DNA of 64,000 nt from Aphanothece sacrum FPU1 (GTDB taxonomy: Bacteria > Cyanobacteriota > Cyanobacteriia > Cyanobacteriales > Microcystaceae): positions 62,001 through 126,000 of the forward strand of contig NZ_BDQK01000017.1 of NCBI RefSeq assembly GCF_003864295.1, written 5' to 3'. The position numbers and the translations under genes are program-made. Below the pieces are notes generated by a model. It ran no database searches. It saw only the letters and a list, made by a program, of their open reading frames with translations, and was not told the origin of the DNA. Shown one piece after another: positions 32,212-41,468 of this stretch. The number at the start of each line of letters is the position of its first letter. The stretch's first letter is position 1.

Positions 32212-33903
32212 ATGACAGTCTTATTATCTGATGTAAACTTTTTAGATATTTTAGTTCAGGCAGTATCAGGGAACTCTGGATTTGTCTTAGATTCTTCAGA
32301 AGTTTCCCAGAATTTCACGTCAGTTGGGATGGATTTAAGCACAGAATTATCTCAACTTAATCAAAATTTAAACGCTTTACAGAATAAACAAGATTCTTAT
32401 CTTTTTCAATCAGAAAAAGATTTACCTTATGTTAGTAATGATCATCCTTTCAAGGAAGATAGATTAATCTCACAGACGACAACCATCGGAAAAAAATCTG
32501 TTGCTGGAATCTCAACAAGCCAAACTCCCTTAGTCTTCGGTGATACAGAAAAAGGTAATCTAAATAATACAGATAAAGCGTTTTATACTCGTTACAGAGA
32601 TGAATATTGGATTAGAGAAATTAGCGACAATCAACAAATTACATTAAACTTAGAGTCAATCGGATTTGATGCTCGTGTTCAATTAGTTAATCTTAATAAT
32701 GGGGCAATTATTGGTGAATATCAAGATAATACAATTAATGGTCAATCAATAGGTCAACTAACTTTTAATACCCAACAAGGAATAGATTATATGGTGCGGG
32801 TAACTTCTATTTCTGACTCAAATATGACGGGTGACTACACTTTAACCACCACTTTAGGAAACTTGGTATTAGGAGTAGATGACCAAAAAATTACAGGGAC
32901 TTTGAGTAATACTGACCCAGATAATAATTTGCGATCAGGCACATTTTATGATGATTATTATTTATCAAATTTAACTCCTTTTACTCAAGTAAATCTGCGG
33001 TTAGCTTCTCCAGGACCGGAATTTGACACTTATTTACAAGTAATAGATGCTAAAACAGGTAACTGGGTCTTGTACAATGATGATAATGGTTCTGATCCTG
33101 ATTGGGGAACAAATTCAGCTTTAGCCTTTACCACTCAATCGGGAATTGACTATATAGTACGAGTCACATCTTATCGCAATGGGGCAACAGGAAACTACTC
33201 TTTAGAAGTTAATACTTCTTCGTCTACTTCAGGGGGTTTTAGTACAAGCGATGATATAAATCATCCGATTTTGAGAAGTCGTTTAGTAGACACTTATGTA
33301 TTAAGTGGCTTAACGGCTGGTCAAGATGTTAATTTAAACCTAAATACTAATAGCACCAGTACCTTGACGGCACAAGTTTTTAATAGGGATACGGGAGAAA
33401 CCCTTGTTAGTAGTAACAACAATAGTCTGAACTTTACTGCAGCACAAGGAATTGATTATGGTGTACGTTTAATTGGTATAGATGGGGTCAACTATAATTT
33501 GACTTCCAACTACGGGACTGTATTTGAGGGTTCTGTGATACAACTTAATCAAACTCTCAGCAGCAGAATTGTTAACACTGATGCTATCATTAATCCCTTT
33601 GAATCATGGTGGAGAACACCTACTAATTCTGGTTATGATGGCTATTATTTGAGTTCTAATAGTCTTACCTCAGGACAGACAGTACAAATTAATGCTACTT
33701 CCCAAGATTTTAATACAGTGTTATACTTGTTCAATGCCAGCACGGGAGAATATATCACCTTTAACAATGATGACATATCTGGAAACACTAATTCTGGGAT
33801 AACCTTTATGGCTCAAGCTGGAGTAGATTATTTAATGATGGTAACTCCTTTTAATCCTCGTGGAACAGGTAACTATTCTATTAACGTAACTTCTCTGTCT
33901 TAG
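32212..33903 (+). CDS. Large protein built of PPC (pre-peptidase C-terminal-like) domains
   Basis: Protein of 563 residues from the ATG at 32212, which has GGAG ten bases upstream (the longer frame begins at TTG 32194). After an N-terminal region without a classical signal peptide it contains four PPC-like beta-sandwich repeats of about 110-120 residues, each marked by a Y(W/Y)...I/L..L..Q.V.LNL start and a GIDY(M/I/G)VRV.....GNYSL end (for example QQGIDYMVRVTSISD, QSGIDYIVRVTSYRN, QAGVDYLMMVTPFNP). Such domains mediate adhesion or localise secreted proteases. Its 3' end overlaps the convergent S8 peptidase gene by 23 bases, and that peptidase also ends in a PPC-like domain. Confidence 0.8.
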   Translation: MTVLLSDVNFLDILVQAVSGNSGFVLDSSEVSQNFTSVGMDLSTELSQLNQNLNALQNKQDSYLFQSEKDLPYVSNDHPFKEDRLISQTTTIGKKSVAGISTSQTPLVFGDTEKGNLNNTDKAFYTRYRDEYWIREISDNQQITLNLESIGFDARVQLVNLNNGAIIGEYQDNTINGQSIGQLTFNTQQGIDYMVRVTSISDSNMTGDYTLTTTLGNLVLGVDDQKITGTLSNTDPDNNLRSGTFYDDYYLSNLTPFTQVNLRLASPGPEFDTYLQVIDAKTGNWVLYNDDNGSDPDWGTNSALAFTTQSGIDYIVRVTSYRNGATGNYSLEVNTSSSTSGGFSTSDDINHPILRSRLVDTYVLSGLTAGQDVNLNLNTNSTSTLTAQVFNRDTGETLVSSNNNSLNFTAAQGIDYGVRLIGIDGVNYNLTSNYGTVFEGSVIQLNQTLSSRIVNTDAIINPFESWWRTPTNSGYDGYYLSSNSLTSGQTVQINATSQDFNTVLYLFNASTGEYITFNNDDISGNTNSGITFMAQAGVDYLMMVTPFNPRGTGNYSINVTSLS

Positions 33904-35488
33904 TAGGATTAGTAAAAGTCCACCAAGCAAGGGCATAAGGTTGAGTCGGTTCATTAATTTGTTGAGAATATTGTACTCGTATTTTATAAGATCCTGTGGT
34001 GGGAATCGGACAGAAAATATGTTCGGTACTATCCACTCCACTAATAGAAGAACAGACACTTTGAGCATTATTTTGGGTATCTGTGGACATTAAATAAAGG
34101 TCTAAATTATTTAAACCGCGATCGCTGAAATTTTCTCCCATGTCATACTGTTCATTGTTATTTTTATCATTAAGTTCAACCTTTCGATCCCAAGCTAATG
34201 TAATCGATACATAACTTCCTTGGGGTAAGGATTGACTAATTATGTAATCTTGGTGATTATTTTCTCCTACTTGGCTATAATTCCAACCTAAAGAGGGAAC
34301 CTCTTTTTCTGGTTGCCATTGACCTGCGCTAAATTGTTGATAAGCACGCATTGCATTCAAATGTCCGCTTCCCATTTCTATATCCAGAGGAATTTTCGGA
34401 TTTTTATAGGCATCAGAATCTAACCAGGTTTTATTGCCTTTACTTAATACTGTTCGCATCATTCCTAATAATAAGCCATCCCCGCGATCTTGTATTTTAT
34501 CAGCAGAGTTAAGTAAGACAGCTTTCATGACTTCATGACGACGAGAGTCAAGACTCCAGTTCGCTTGTTTTTGTTTTAGTTGGCGATCGCCGTATTCTTG
34601 AAGTAGGGCCACAGAAGCGGTAATATGGGGGGCGGCAAAACTTGTACCACTAACCACATTAACTTTACCGGAGAGATCATAGAGTGCAATTTTATTACCA
34701 GGTGCCAGTAAACTGATGGCCCGTCTCTCTCCAGCATTAATTTCCCGTTTGATGACAGTTCGACCTATTCCCACCGGAAGCGCGCTTAAATTAGCAAAAT
34801 CGACCTTAGCAAACTTTCCTTCCCGTTTGGTGGTATAAGCCGTTGTAATGCCGTTATAATGGTCAGTAGGAATAGGGATTCCGCCCTTGCCTTGATTTCC
34901 TGCGATAACGTAGAGGACATCATGAATCCGTGATGACCAATCAATACATTGAGTTAATAAGGCATTTCCGTCTAATTGGGCATTTTCCCGTGAATCTCGT
35001 TGTAAAGATTCGCCAAAGCTAAAATTAATGGCCCGTACATCCCCGCTATTTTGTTGGGCAACATGTTGAGTTGCTAAACATTCTTCTGCTTGGCCTCCAC
35101 CTTTGAGGATTCCCACTGCTGAGGAGTATAGTCTTGCATCGGGGGCCACACCTGGAATACGTTTATCTCGACTAATCATGACGGTTGCCACCATGGCTGC
35201 ATGATTATCTAAATTTCCGTTAGATTTGACCGGTTTATTGCGAAAATAGACTCCAGCGAGTTTAAATACAGGATTCCAAGCTGCAATTTTATCAAAACCA
35301 AATTGTCCTGGTCGGCCAATTTCGACTTGACCAATGGCAATTTTACGTCCGGTTAAATTATAAGGGGCTTGGTGTAAACGGTGGGCATAGATTCCAGAAT
35401 CTCCGATAGAATTATCTAAGGCCCAACTTGGTGTACTAATTCCTGTGAGTGTTAAAGTGCAAGCTAACCAGGCAAGGGTTTGTCTCAT
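33881..35488 (-). CDS. S8 (subtilisin-like) peptidase, secreted, Asp-to-Glu in the triad position
   Basis: Protein of 535 residues with a signal peptide (MRQTLAWLACTLTLTGIS...WALD, about 24 residues). The subtilase fold is seen from DNHAAMVATVM (the HGTHVAG equivalent) followed by GVAPDARLYSSA, the oxyanion Asn in YVIAGNQGK, and the nucleophile in SGTSFAAPHITASVALL. The segment where the catalytic Asp is expected reads IAIGQVEIGRPG, with Glu. The C-terminal ~120 residues (from about 410) form a PPC/P-domain-like sandwich with Asp/Asn-rich loops (DKNNNEQYDMGENF), probably calcium-binding. It is convergent and overlapping with the PPC gene. The target is unknown. Confidence 0.82.
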   Translation of the reverse strand: MRQTLAWLACTLTLTGISTPSWALDNSIGDSGIYAHRLHQAPYNLTGRKIAIGQVEIGRPGQFGFDKIAAWNPVFKLAGVYFRNKPVKSNGNLDNHAAMVATVMISRDKRIPGVAPDARLYSSAVGILKGGGQAEECLATQHVAQQNSGDVRAINFSFGESLQRDSRENAQLDGNALLTQCIDWSSRIHDVLYVIAGNQGKGGIPIPTDHYNGITTAYTTKREGKFAKVDFANLSALPVGIGRTVIKREINAGERRAISLLAPGNKIALYDLSGKVNVVSGTSFAAPHITASVALLQEYGDRQLKQKQANWSLDSRRHEVMKAVLLNSADKIQDRGDGLLLGMMRTVLSKGNKTWLDSDAYKNPKIPLDIEMGSGHLNAMRAYQQFSAGQWQPEKEVPSLGWNYSQVGENNHQDYIISQSLPQGSYVSITLAWDRKVELNDKNNNEQYDMGENFSDRGLNNLDLYLMSTDTQNNAQSVCSSISGVDSTEHIFCPIPTTGSYKIRVQYSQQINEPTQPYALAWWTFTNPTKTEKLR

Positions 35489-35872
35489 TTATAGGATTGA
35501 TTCAAAGCTAATATATTTATTATTGTATCCAAAGAGAATTGGTTTTAATCCGTAAAGATTTTGTGAAATTTAGCGCAAACACCAGAAAAGTTCAGCAAAA
35601 TTACTGAGGAGAATCCCCAGATAAAAGTTAGGGAACAATTAATAGGCGATCGCACAGTCTCCGAACAGAAATTTAGGGAACAATAAGCCCGCGATCGCCC
35701 TTTTAGGGAACACCTCAGAAATAAGCAACAATCAAAGGGGCGTTGCACAGTCAAGGCGCGGGTTTTGATATAGTCGTAATGGTTGAGTAACAACGGTTTT
35801 GGTTAAATCCGCCCCTACAAATTTTGTGTAATTAATTTTGTATAGCTTAACTATGAACGAGTTAAAGTCCTA
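35489..35872. repeat. Repeat-filled gap (TAGGGAACA repeats, MITE-2 and MITE-1 pieces)
   Basis: 35611-35636 is a 26-base sequence identical to 3688-3713 at the end of gshB (GAATCCCCAGATAAAAGTTA then GGGAAC). TTAGGGAACA recurs at 35628, 35672 and 35704 with two HIP1-like sites between. 35744-35840 is a MITE-2 copy with an intact right end (GTGTAATTAATTTTG) but a shortened left end, directly followed by a MITE-1 fragment (TATAGCTTAACTATGAACGAG). No gene. Confidence 0.7.
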
Positions 35873-36295
35873 TTAATCGGGAAACCAATCATCTGAAAGA
35901 GCATTATTTAGAGAAATTTCAGCCCTGTCAGGAATAGTAAAAAGTTCTCTCATCACAGAAATTCTAACAGGATAAATTTCAGTCCATATAGGTTCTATCT
36001 TATTCTTTAATGCAGGATTTTTTCTGATAATTTTCTTTATCTGTTCTCTAAAATTCCTAATCTCAGCCTTCCAATTTCGAGTACAATATGTTTTTTCAGA
36101 TTCCCAATAAGACAGTTTGAGAAGATGTTCTAAAAGACGTTCTAAATAGCTTTCTAAGGCATTTTCACGACTGTTTCCCAATTCTTCTATCTCCTCAATC
36201 AGATTATCCCAATCTACTTGTTCAAAACGTCTCAATTTGAGTAAGTCAACCTGTTTCTTTGTCCATGCATAATAATCTGAGGAGTAGCTATTCAT
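35873..36295 (-). CDS. DUF29 family protein
   Basis: Protein of 140 residues with the DUF29 pattern: YYAWTKKQVDLLKLRRFEQVDWDNLIEEIEELGNS, then ESYLERLLEHLLKLSYW and NWKAEIRNFREQI. These all-helical small proteins are abundant, often multicopy, in cyanobacteria; their function is not established. Length is normal. MITE-1 sequence lies directly at its 3' end. It is separated from the debranching-enzyme gene by only 45 bases on the same strand and could be co-transcribed with it. Confidence 0.88.
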   Translation of the reverse strand: MNSYSSDYYAWTKKQVDLLKLRRFEQVDWDNLIEEIEELGNSRENALESYLERLLEHLLKLSYWESEKTYCTRNWKAEIRNFREQIKKIIRKNPALKNKIEPIWTEIYPVRISVMRELFTIPDRAEISLNNALSDDWFPD

Positions 36296-36340
36296 AAACG
36301 TTCACCTTAACTATTAAAAATATTGAGCAAAAATTCCCTA

Positions 36341-38377
36341 TTATTGATTTAATTCTAACCAAACTCTCAAAACTTCAGCCACAGACCAAGCTTGCGCAAC
36401 TGCACCTCTGGGATAATAAGGAATATTACCATCAAAAATCTCACTAATAGTCCCTAAACCTGCCGTACGTAAATGATAAGCCATCGGTTCGAGAAATTCA
36501 CGGGCGGGGATAGGATCATTAAATACTCTTTGATACGCTAACACATAGGGGCCCATTAACCAGCCCCACACCGTACCCTGATGATAACCCGTATCCCGCT
36601 TATATTGATCACCCCCATAATCCCCCCGATATTGCCTATCTTTAGGGGATAAACTCCTTAACCCATGAGAAGTTAATAACAATTCTCCACACACCTCGAC
36701 AATCCTTTTTTGTTGTGCTATACTTAAAGGAGTTTCACCTAAAGAAACTGCTAAAAGTTGATTCGGTCTTAAACTGGGATCATTGCCCAATTCAGGACTG
36801 TCAATCACATCAAAACAATACCCTCTCTCCTCATTCCAAAAACGATTAAATCCTTTAAGGGTCGATTGAGAGAGGTTGTCATATAAATCATAGGACTTGT
36901 CTAAGACTTGGGCTAGTTCAGACACTATCCTTAGGGCATTATACCAAAGGGCATTAATTTCTACAGGTTTACCGATACGAGGAGTAACTACATAATCCCC
37001 AGCTTTAGCATCCATCCAGGTTAATTGAACCCCTTGCGCTCCAGCAAAAATTAACCCATCTTGAGGATCAAGTTTAATATTATAACGAGTTCCCCGACAA
37101 TGCCAGTCAATAATTTCTTCTAGTTTGGGAAAGAGATCCCTAATTAGGATTTTATCTCCTGTATGTTCATAATAGAGACGAATAGCCTCAAAATACCACA
37201 AAGTAGCATCAACCGTATTGTAATCATGATCCGTTAGAGGATGATTGCCATCAGGAAGACAATTAGGCAACATTCCCTGACTGATATAATTAGCAAAGGT
37301 ACGCAGAATAAGGCTGGCAATTTCAGGTCGTCCCGTTGCCAACGTTAGACCCGGTAGACTGATCATCGTATCTCGGCCCCAGTCATTAAACCAAGGATAA
37401 CCCGCGATCACAGATTTGCCAATTTGATGATTGTCTAAGGGTCGATCTACAATAAATTGATCTGCGGCCAACACTAGATGATTAATCCAGCTTGGGACAG
37501 ATTGAGTCCTTGGAGAACCACTAGAGTGCCATTGGTCGAGTAAAGATTGCTCATACTGACGACGCTCTTGTAAAGCTGATATCCCATCTAACAGTTTACC
37601 TAATGTTGAGTGATCATGCAAATTTAATTGATGAGAAACTAAGGGGTTAGGATGGCCGGTAGTAGCGACAAAGGTGAGAGAGTCTCCGGGATTGAGGGTT
37701 GCTTCAAAGGTTCCCACACACAGATGACTATCTCTATCGGGTAGACCTCGATAACTTTCTTTTACTAATTCAAATCCGCCATAAATTTCATAAATCGGTG
37801 AAAATTTTCCTTGATCAGTTAATAGATAAAAAGAATCAGAAGATTGATTAGATAAAGATATTTTAACTCCTCTATCAATTTGATTAGTTGTAAGATTAGG
37901 TAAATTTCCTCTATGATGACTGCGATAATTAACTAAAGCTTTCAACGATAATGTAAGTGGTTGACTACCCTGCTTAAAAGTGTAATATATGTAAGTAGTA
38001 TTAGCTTTATGCTGCATCCAAATGCGTTTTTCTAGTCTCCCATTTCCTAAGCTAAAATTCCAGATTGGGATAGTTCCTTCTAGTTTAAAATTTTCTATTA
38101 GTTGATATCCAGCAGGTTCAACAAGATCATTAATCCAACGATTAGTAAATAGACTATAAACTTCCCCATTATAATGAACAGTATCATCAACTTTAGTTAA
38201 CAAAAGAGTTCTATCTAAAGGAGGGTTAAGAGAAGCAATTAAAAGTCCATGATAACTGCGAGTTAATACTCCGCTTACTGTTCCTAACCCATAACCTCCG
38301 ATCCCATTTGTGATTAACCACTCTCGTTCTTGGGCTATTTCTAGACAATTGCATATTTCTCGTCCAAAGTCAATCAT
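36341..38377 (-). CDS. Amylo-alpha-1,6-glucosidase (glycogen debranching enzyme)
   Basis: Protein of 678 residues from the ATG at 38377 (MIDFGREICN); the longer frame begins at a TTG. The N-terminal domain (about 1-260) has EREWLITNGIGGYGLGTVSGVLTRSYHGLLIA. The C-terminal (alpha/alpha)6 barrel has YPWFNDWGRDTMISLPGL, DYNTVDATLWYFEA, LTWMDAKAGD, EINALWYNALRI, YHQGTVWGWLMGPY and EIFDGN, the conserved acid-bearing motifs of the archaeal/bacterial GDE family. It hydrolyses alpha-1,6 branches left in phosphorylase limit dextrin. No other glycogen gene is adjacent. Confidence 0.9.
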   Translation of the reverse strand: MIDFGREICNCLEIAQEREWLITNGIGGYGLGTVSGVLTRSYHGLLIASLNPPLDRTLLLTKVDDTVHYNGEVYSLFTNRWINDLVEPAGYQLIENFKLEGTIPIWNFSLGNGRLEKRIWMQHKANTTYIYYTFKQGSQPLTLSLKALVNYRSHHRGNLPNLTTNQIDRGVKISLSNQSSDSFYLLTDQGKFSPIYEIYGGFELVKESYRGLPDRDSHLCVGTFEATLNPGDSLTFVATTGHPNPLVSHQLNLHDHSTLGKLLDGISALQERRQYEQSLLDQWHSSGSPRTQSVPSWINHLVLAADQFIVDRPLDNHQIGKSVIAGYPWFNDWGRDTMISLPGLTLATGRPEIASLILRTFANYISQGMLPNCLPDGNHPLTDHDYNTVDATLWYFEAIRLYYEHTGDKILIRDLFPKLEEIIDWHCRGTRYNIKLDPQDGLIFAGAQGVQLTWMDAKAGDYVVTPRIGKPVEINALWYNALRIVSELAQVLDKSYDLYDNLSQSTLKGFNRFWNEERGYCFDVIDSPELGNDPSLRPNQLLAVSLGETPLSIAQQKRIVEVCGELLLTSHGLRSLSPKDRQYRGDYGGDQYKRDTGYHQGTVWGWLMGPYVLAYQRVFNDPIPAREFLEPMAYHLRTAGLGTISEIFDGNIPYYPRGAVAQAWSVAEVLRVWLELNQ

Positions 38378-38543
38378 AATTAACAAAAATAAAGATTATT
38401 TAATTCTTAATGATTGGATAAAAGATTTTAGCCATCTAACACCATTGTAGGGGCTTAATACCATTAAGCCCTAATACAATTAAGATTCAAGATTTAGTAT
38501 AAATATTATAGGTGTTGGGTTTCGTTCCTCTCAAATAATCTTT

Positions 38544-38761
38544 ATTCATAATTCATAATTCATAATTCATAATTCATAATTCATAATTTATAATTCATAA
38601 TTCATAATTCATAATTCATAATTCATAATTCATAATTCATAATTCATAATTCATAATTCATAATTCATAATTCATAATTCATAATTCATAATTCATAATT
38701 CATAATTCATAATTCATAATTCATAATTCATAATTCATAATTCATAATTCATAATTCATAA
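38544..38761. repeat. Heptanucleotide satellite, about 31 copies of ATTCATA
   Basis: 218 bases of uninterrupted ATTCATA units with a single variant (ATTTATA near 38587). The array runs into the end of the pentapeptide gene: its last unit supplies the TGA stop (38756-38758, minus strand). A unit of seven is not a multiple of three, so copy changes would alter any reading frame through it. No CRISPR-like spacers. Confidence 0.95.
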
Positions 38762-39451
38762 CATAACTGCCCCTCTTAAATCGGCATTAGTTAGGATAGT
38801 TCCTGTTAAGTCAGCATCTTTTAAATTAGCATTAACTAAAATAGCATCTGTTAAGTCGGCATAACTTAAATCGGCCCCTTGTAAATTCGCTTCTGTTAAG
38901 TCAGTAGGAAACTGTGAATGATAAGGTTCTCGACATAATTTTGCCCGACATAATTTTGCGCCTGACAAATTTACTCGATACAATAAAGCCGCACTTAAAT
39001 TAGCATAACATAAGTCTGTATAACTTAAATCTGCCTCTCCTAAATTGGTTCTTCGTTCAGATGTAGGACGTAAATCTACTTCATATAAAATACTATGAAT
39101 TAATTTTGCGCCTGTCAAATTAGCCCCACATAAACTCGCTTTACTTAAATAAGAATTTGTCAAATTAGCTTCAATTAATTTAGCACCACTGAGATCAGCA
39201 TCTCGTAATATTGCCCCAGATAAGTCAGTTTCTCTCAAATCTGTTCCCCACAAAATTGATTCGCTTAAGTCAACTTTTTTTAGATTTGCTTGACTTAAGT
39301 TACTTTTTCCTAGTCGAGATTGACGTAAATCTGAACCTTCTAAATTGATACCCATCAGGTTAATTTCAATTAAATCTACCTCTCGCAAAATAACTTGAGG
39401 AAAATTTCTTTTTCCTTGTGCATATTGGGTTAATAATTCATCTAATTTCAT
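38756..39451 (-). CDS. Pentapeptide-repeat protein
   Basis: Protein of 231 residues. After about 15 residues (MKLDELLTQYAQGKRNFP) nearly the whole chain is A(D/N)Lxx repeats (for example GSDLRQSRLGKSNLSQANLK, ADLSYADLTDAILVNANLKD), forming a right-handed quadrilateral beta-helix. One break around residues 175-190 (CREPYHSQFPTDL) is probably a loop. Such proteins are common in cyanobacteria; the roles of most are unknown. The C-terminus GAVML and stop are set by the adjoining heptanucleotide array, so it may have been trimmed or extended. It is not preceded by any domain. Confidence 0.88.
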   Translation of the reverse strand: MKLDELLTQYAQGKRNFPQVILREVDLIEINLMGINLEGSDLRQSRLGKSNLSQANLKKVDLSESILWGTDLRETDLSGAILRDADLSGAKLIEANLTNSYLSKASLCGANLTGAKLIHSILYEVDLRPTSERRTNLGEADLSYTDLCYANLSAALLYRVNLSGAKLCRAKLCREPYHSQFPTDLTEANLQGADLSYADLTDAILVNANLKDADLTGTILTNADLRGAVML

Positions 39452-39666
39452 TTGAGTTTATAGGTTAAAAAGTCCGATTTATTCTATTATTGTAACAATA
39501 ATACTGTGGAACGGGCATCTTGCCCGTAACAAGCTCGAAGCCTGTATCACAAATGATAATTAACTAATTTATTAAATTACTACTTGAGAATATAATAAAG
39601 TAGACCTAGTTAAGTTATAATGCAAATACTTAATATTCTTATCTAGTTTATTACTCATATAACAAT

Positions 39667-40074
39667 ATGCCTCAACTGTCTAACTCAGGATCACCCATCG
39701 GGATGACACTATTGCCTGAAGATAGTACTGTTCAACTATCTCCTACGGTTTTAACCATGATTGCAGACTTTTTCAAAGTGTTATCAGAAGCGAGTCGGTT
39801 ACAGATTGTTTGTTCGTTAAAAGGAGGGTCAAAAAATGTCTCTCAAATTATTGAAATTACGGGGTTAGGACAAGCAAATGTCTCTAAACATTTAAAACTA
39901 TTAACCCAAGCAGGAATTGTCACTCGAACTCAACAAGGTGTTAATGTGGTGTATGAAATTGCGAACCCATTAGTGTTTCCTTTATGTGATTTAGTTTGTA
40001 ATTCTATTATGACCCAATTACAACAACAAAATCAACATTTAGAGTCTCTTAAAATGTTTCAACAATCTTTTTAA
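39667..40074 (+). CDS. ArsR-family transcriptional regulator with paired cysteines
   Basis: Winged-HTH repressor of 135 residues: FFKVLSEASRLQIVCSLKGG, the recognition region GLGQANVSKHLKLLTQAGIV and wing RTQQGVNVVYEIANP. It lacks the ELCVCD metal motif of SmtB/ArsR. Cys49 (QIVCSL) and Cys107/Cys111 (PLCDLVCN) occupy the helix positions that, in SqrR/BigR-type members, form a persulfide-sensing dithiol. That role is an inference. It is on its own promoter; the gene it controls is not obvious, the next genes being an RNase H-like gene cluster. Confidence 0.8.
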   Translation: MPQLSNSGSPIGMTLLPEDSTVQLSPTVLTMIADFFKVLSEASRLQIVCSLKGGSKNVSQIIEITGLGQANVSKHLKLLTQAGIVTRTQQGVNVVYEIANPLVFPLCDLVCNSIMTQLQQQNQHLESLKMFQQSF

Positions 40075-40137
40075 TGATTTGAGATAAAGAAAGAGCCTCT
40101 TTATATTAGCATCATTGACTGATTTACGTTATTCCTA

Positions 40138-41433
40138 ATGTGTTTTCCTTTTACGACGATGTCGAGTCATATCAATCAACCAATCATTGTCAAGGATATC
40201 CCTATCATGCTATTTGATGGAGGATCATTAGAAAATTCAGGTCAAGGGGCCGCTGCTGCCGTATTGTTGATGCCTAACGGAAAACGATACACTGTTAGTC
40301 AGTTAATTTCCTTTGTCAGTAAGCATGAAGCCGAATATACGGCTTTGATTATCGGCTTGAAAAAAGCCCAAAAACTTGGCCTGCGTAGCTTAGAAATCAA
40401 AGGAGATAGTGACCTGATTTTTAATCAAGTTCATGGCTTAACTAAAGTTAAAGATGAGAGATTACTCAAACTTTATCGGATGGCCCTAGAATTGTTCCAA
40501 AGCTTTGAGCAAATCTCTCTTGAATGGATTTCCCCTGAACAAAATCGCCCCGTAAAATCCGCTATTAAACGGTGTATTGAAGAAGCATTAAGACGGGATA
40601 AACCCAAAACTCAAACTGTCTCAAAAAGTGTTTCTTCTGCGATCGCGACTTTGATACAAAAGGGAGAACAAGTTACAGATGAAGATTATCATCAACTGAC
40701 AGTCGAACCCGATGAATGGACAGATAAACCCCTTTCAGAACTGCGATCGCTAATTTCCCTAGAAATACGAGATACTATTGCTTTACAATGGCAAGGAGAC
40801 GAGAACCATTTAGCCGAGATGTATCGTTGGTATTTACGGGGATTGCCAGCGAAAATGGCTTGTTATAAGGTTAATCTCGAACAGATGAGTAATGGAGGGG
40901 AATCAGAAAAATTACCTTGGGAAGAAGCCTTAAGTCTACCACCTGATCTATCATCACCGTCAGAGGAACTTTCTGATCCGTTTATCTCTCTTTTATCAGA
41001 ATTTAATGAAGTGGGAGAAAATCTAGTCAAGTCATTAATGGTAGCTAAAAATGACCCAGAAATGGCTCATCTGTTTGAGGGGAACATTTTGTTTGATCTT
41101 GATGTCAATGAGAAGTCTTTATTAGACAATTCTGAGGAGTCACAACAAGATAATGAGTCACAGACGTTTATTTTACCCCCTAATCCCCAGATAAACCAGA
41201 CAAAACTTTTAGAAGAACCATTTAGTGAATTAACTCAAGACAACCTTAGCGACAAACAGCAAGATACGCTACCATCAGAATTAGGAGTGACCGAAATTGT
41301 GAAGATGATTAGTCTTCTATCTTTTGAAGGTAAAATGGTCTTAGCTAAGGAATTAGTGAAATTTCCTGATATGGTCAAACTTATTCTTAAGAGTATTGCA
41401 GATAATGTATCAAGAGGACGGTCCTCTTTGTAA
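40138..41433 (+). CDS. RNase H-like domain protein with long C-terminal extension
   Basis: Protein of 431 residues (ATG 40159, MSSHINQP, is an alternative start). An RNase HI-type domain spans about 20-150: MLFDGGSLENSGQGAAAAVL (first Asp), KHEAEYTALIIGL (Glu) and EIKGDSDLIFNQVHG (second Asp). The fourth acid, usually in an ADxLA stretch, is missing: the segment reads QNRPVKSAIKRC. The remaining 280 residues are acidic and unrecognised. Similar reverse-transcriptase-like RNase H proteins occur across cyanobacteria; hydrolysis may be impaired and nucleic-acid binding retained. It begins a three-gene run with 35- and 19-base gaps. Confidence 0.75.
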   Translation: MCFPFTTMSSHINQPIIVKDIPIMLFDGGSLENSGQGAAAAVLLMPNGKRYTVSQLISFVSKHEAEYTALIIGLKKAQKLGLRSLEIKGDSDLIFNQVHGLTKVKDERLLKLYRMALELFQSFEQISLEWISPEQNRPVKSAIKRCIEEALRRDKPKTQTVSKSVSSAIATLIQKGEQVTDEDYHQLTVEPDEWTDKPLSELRSLISLEIRDTIALQWQGDENHLAEMYRWYLRGLPAKMACYKVNLEQMSNGGESEKLPWEEALSLPPDLSSPSEELSDPFISLLSEFNEVGENLVKSLMVAKNDPEMAHLFEGNILFDLDVNEKSLLDNSEESQQDNESQTFILPPNPQINQTKLLEEPFSELTQDNLSDKQQDTLPSELGVTEIVKMISLLSFEGKMVLAKELVKFPDMVKLILKSIADNVSRGRSSL

Positions 41434-41468
41434 ACTTGAGACGAACTATCTTATTTCTAATCAATCTT

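Noticed and set aside
38544-38761. Possible CRISPR array
   Set aside because: The repeats are directly adjacent 7-mers with no spacers; it is a simple satellite. No cas gene and no repeat-spacer pattern were seen anywhere in the window.
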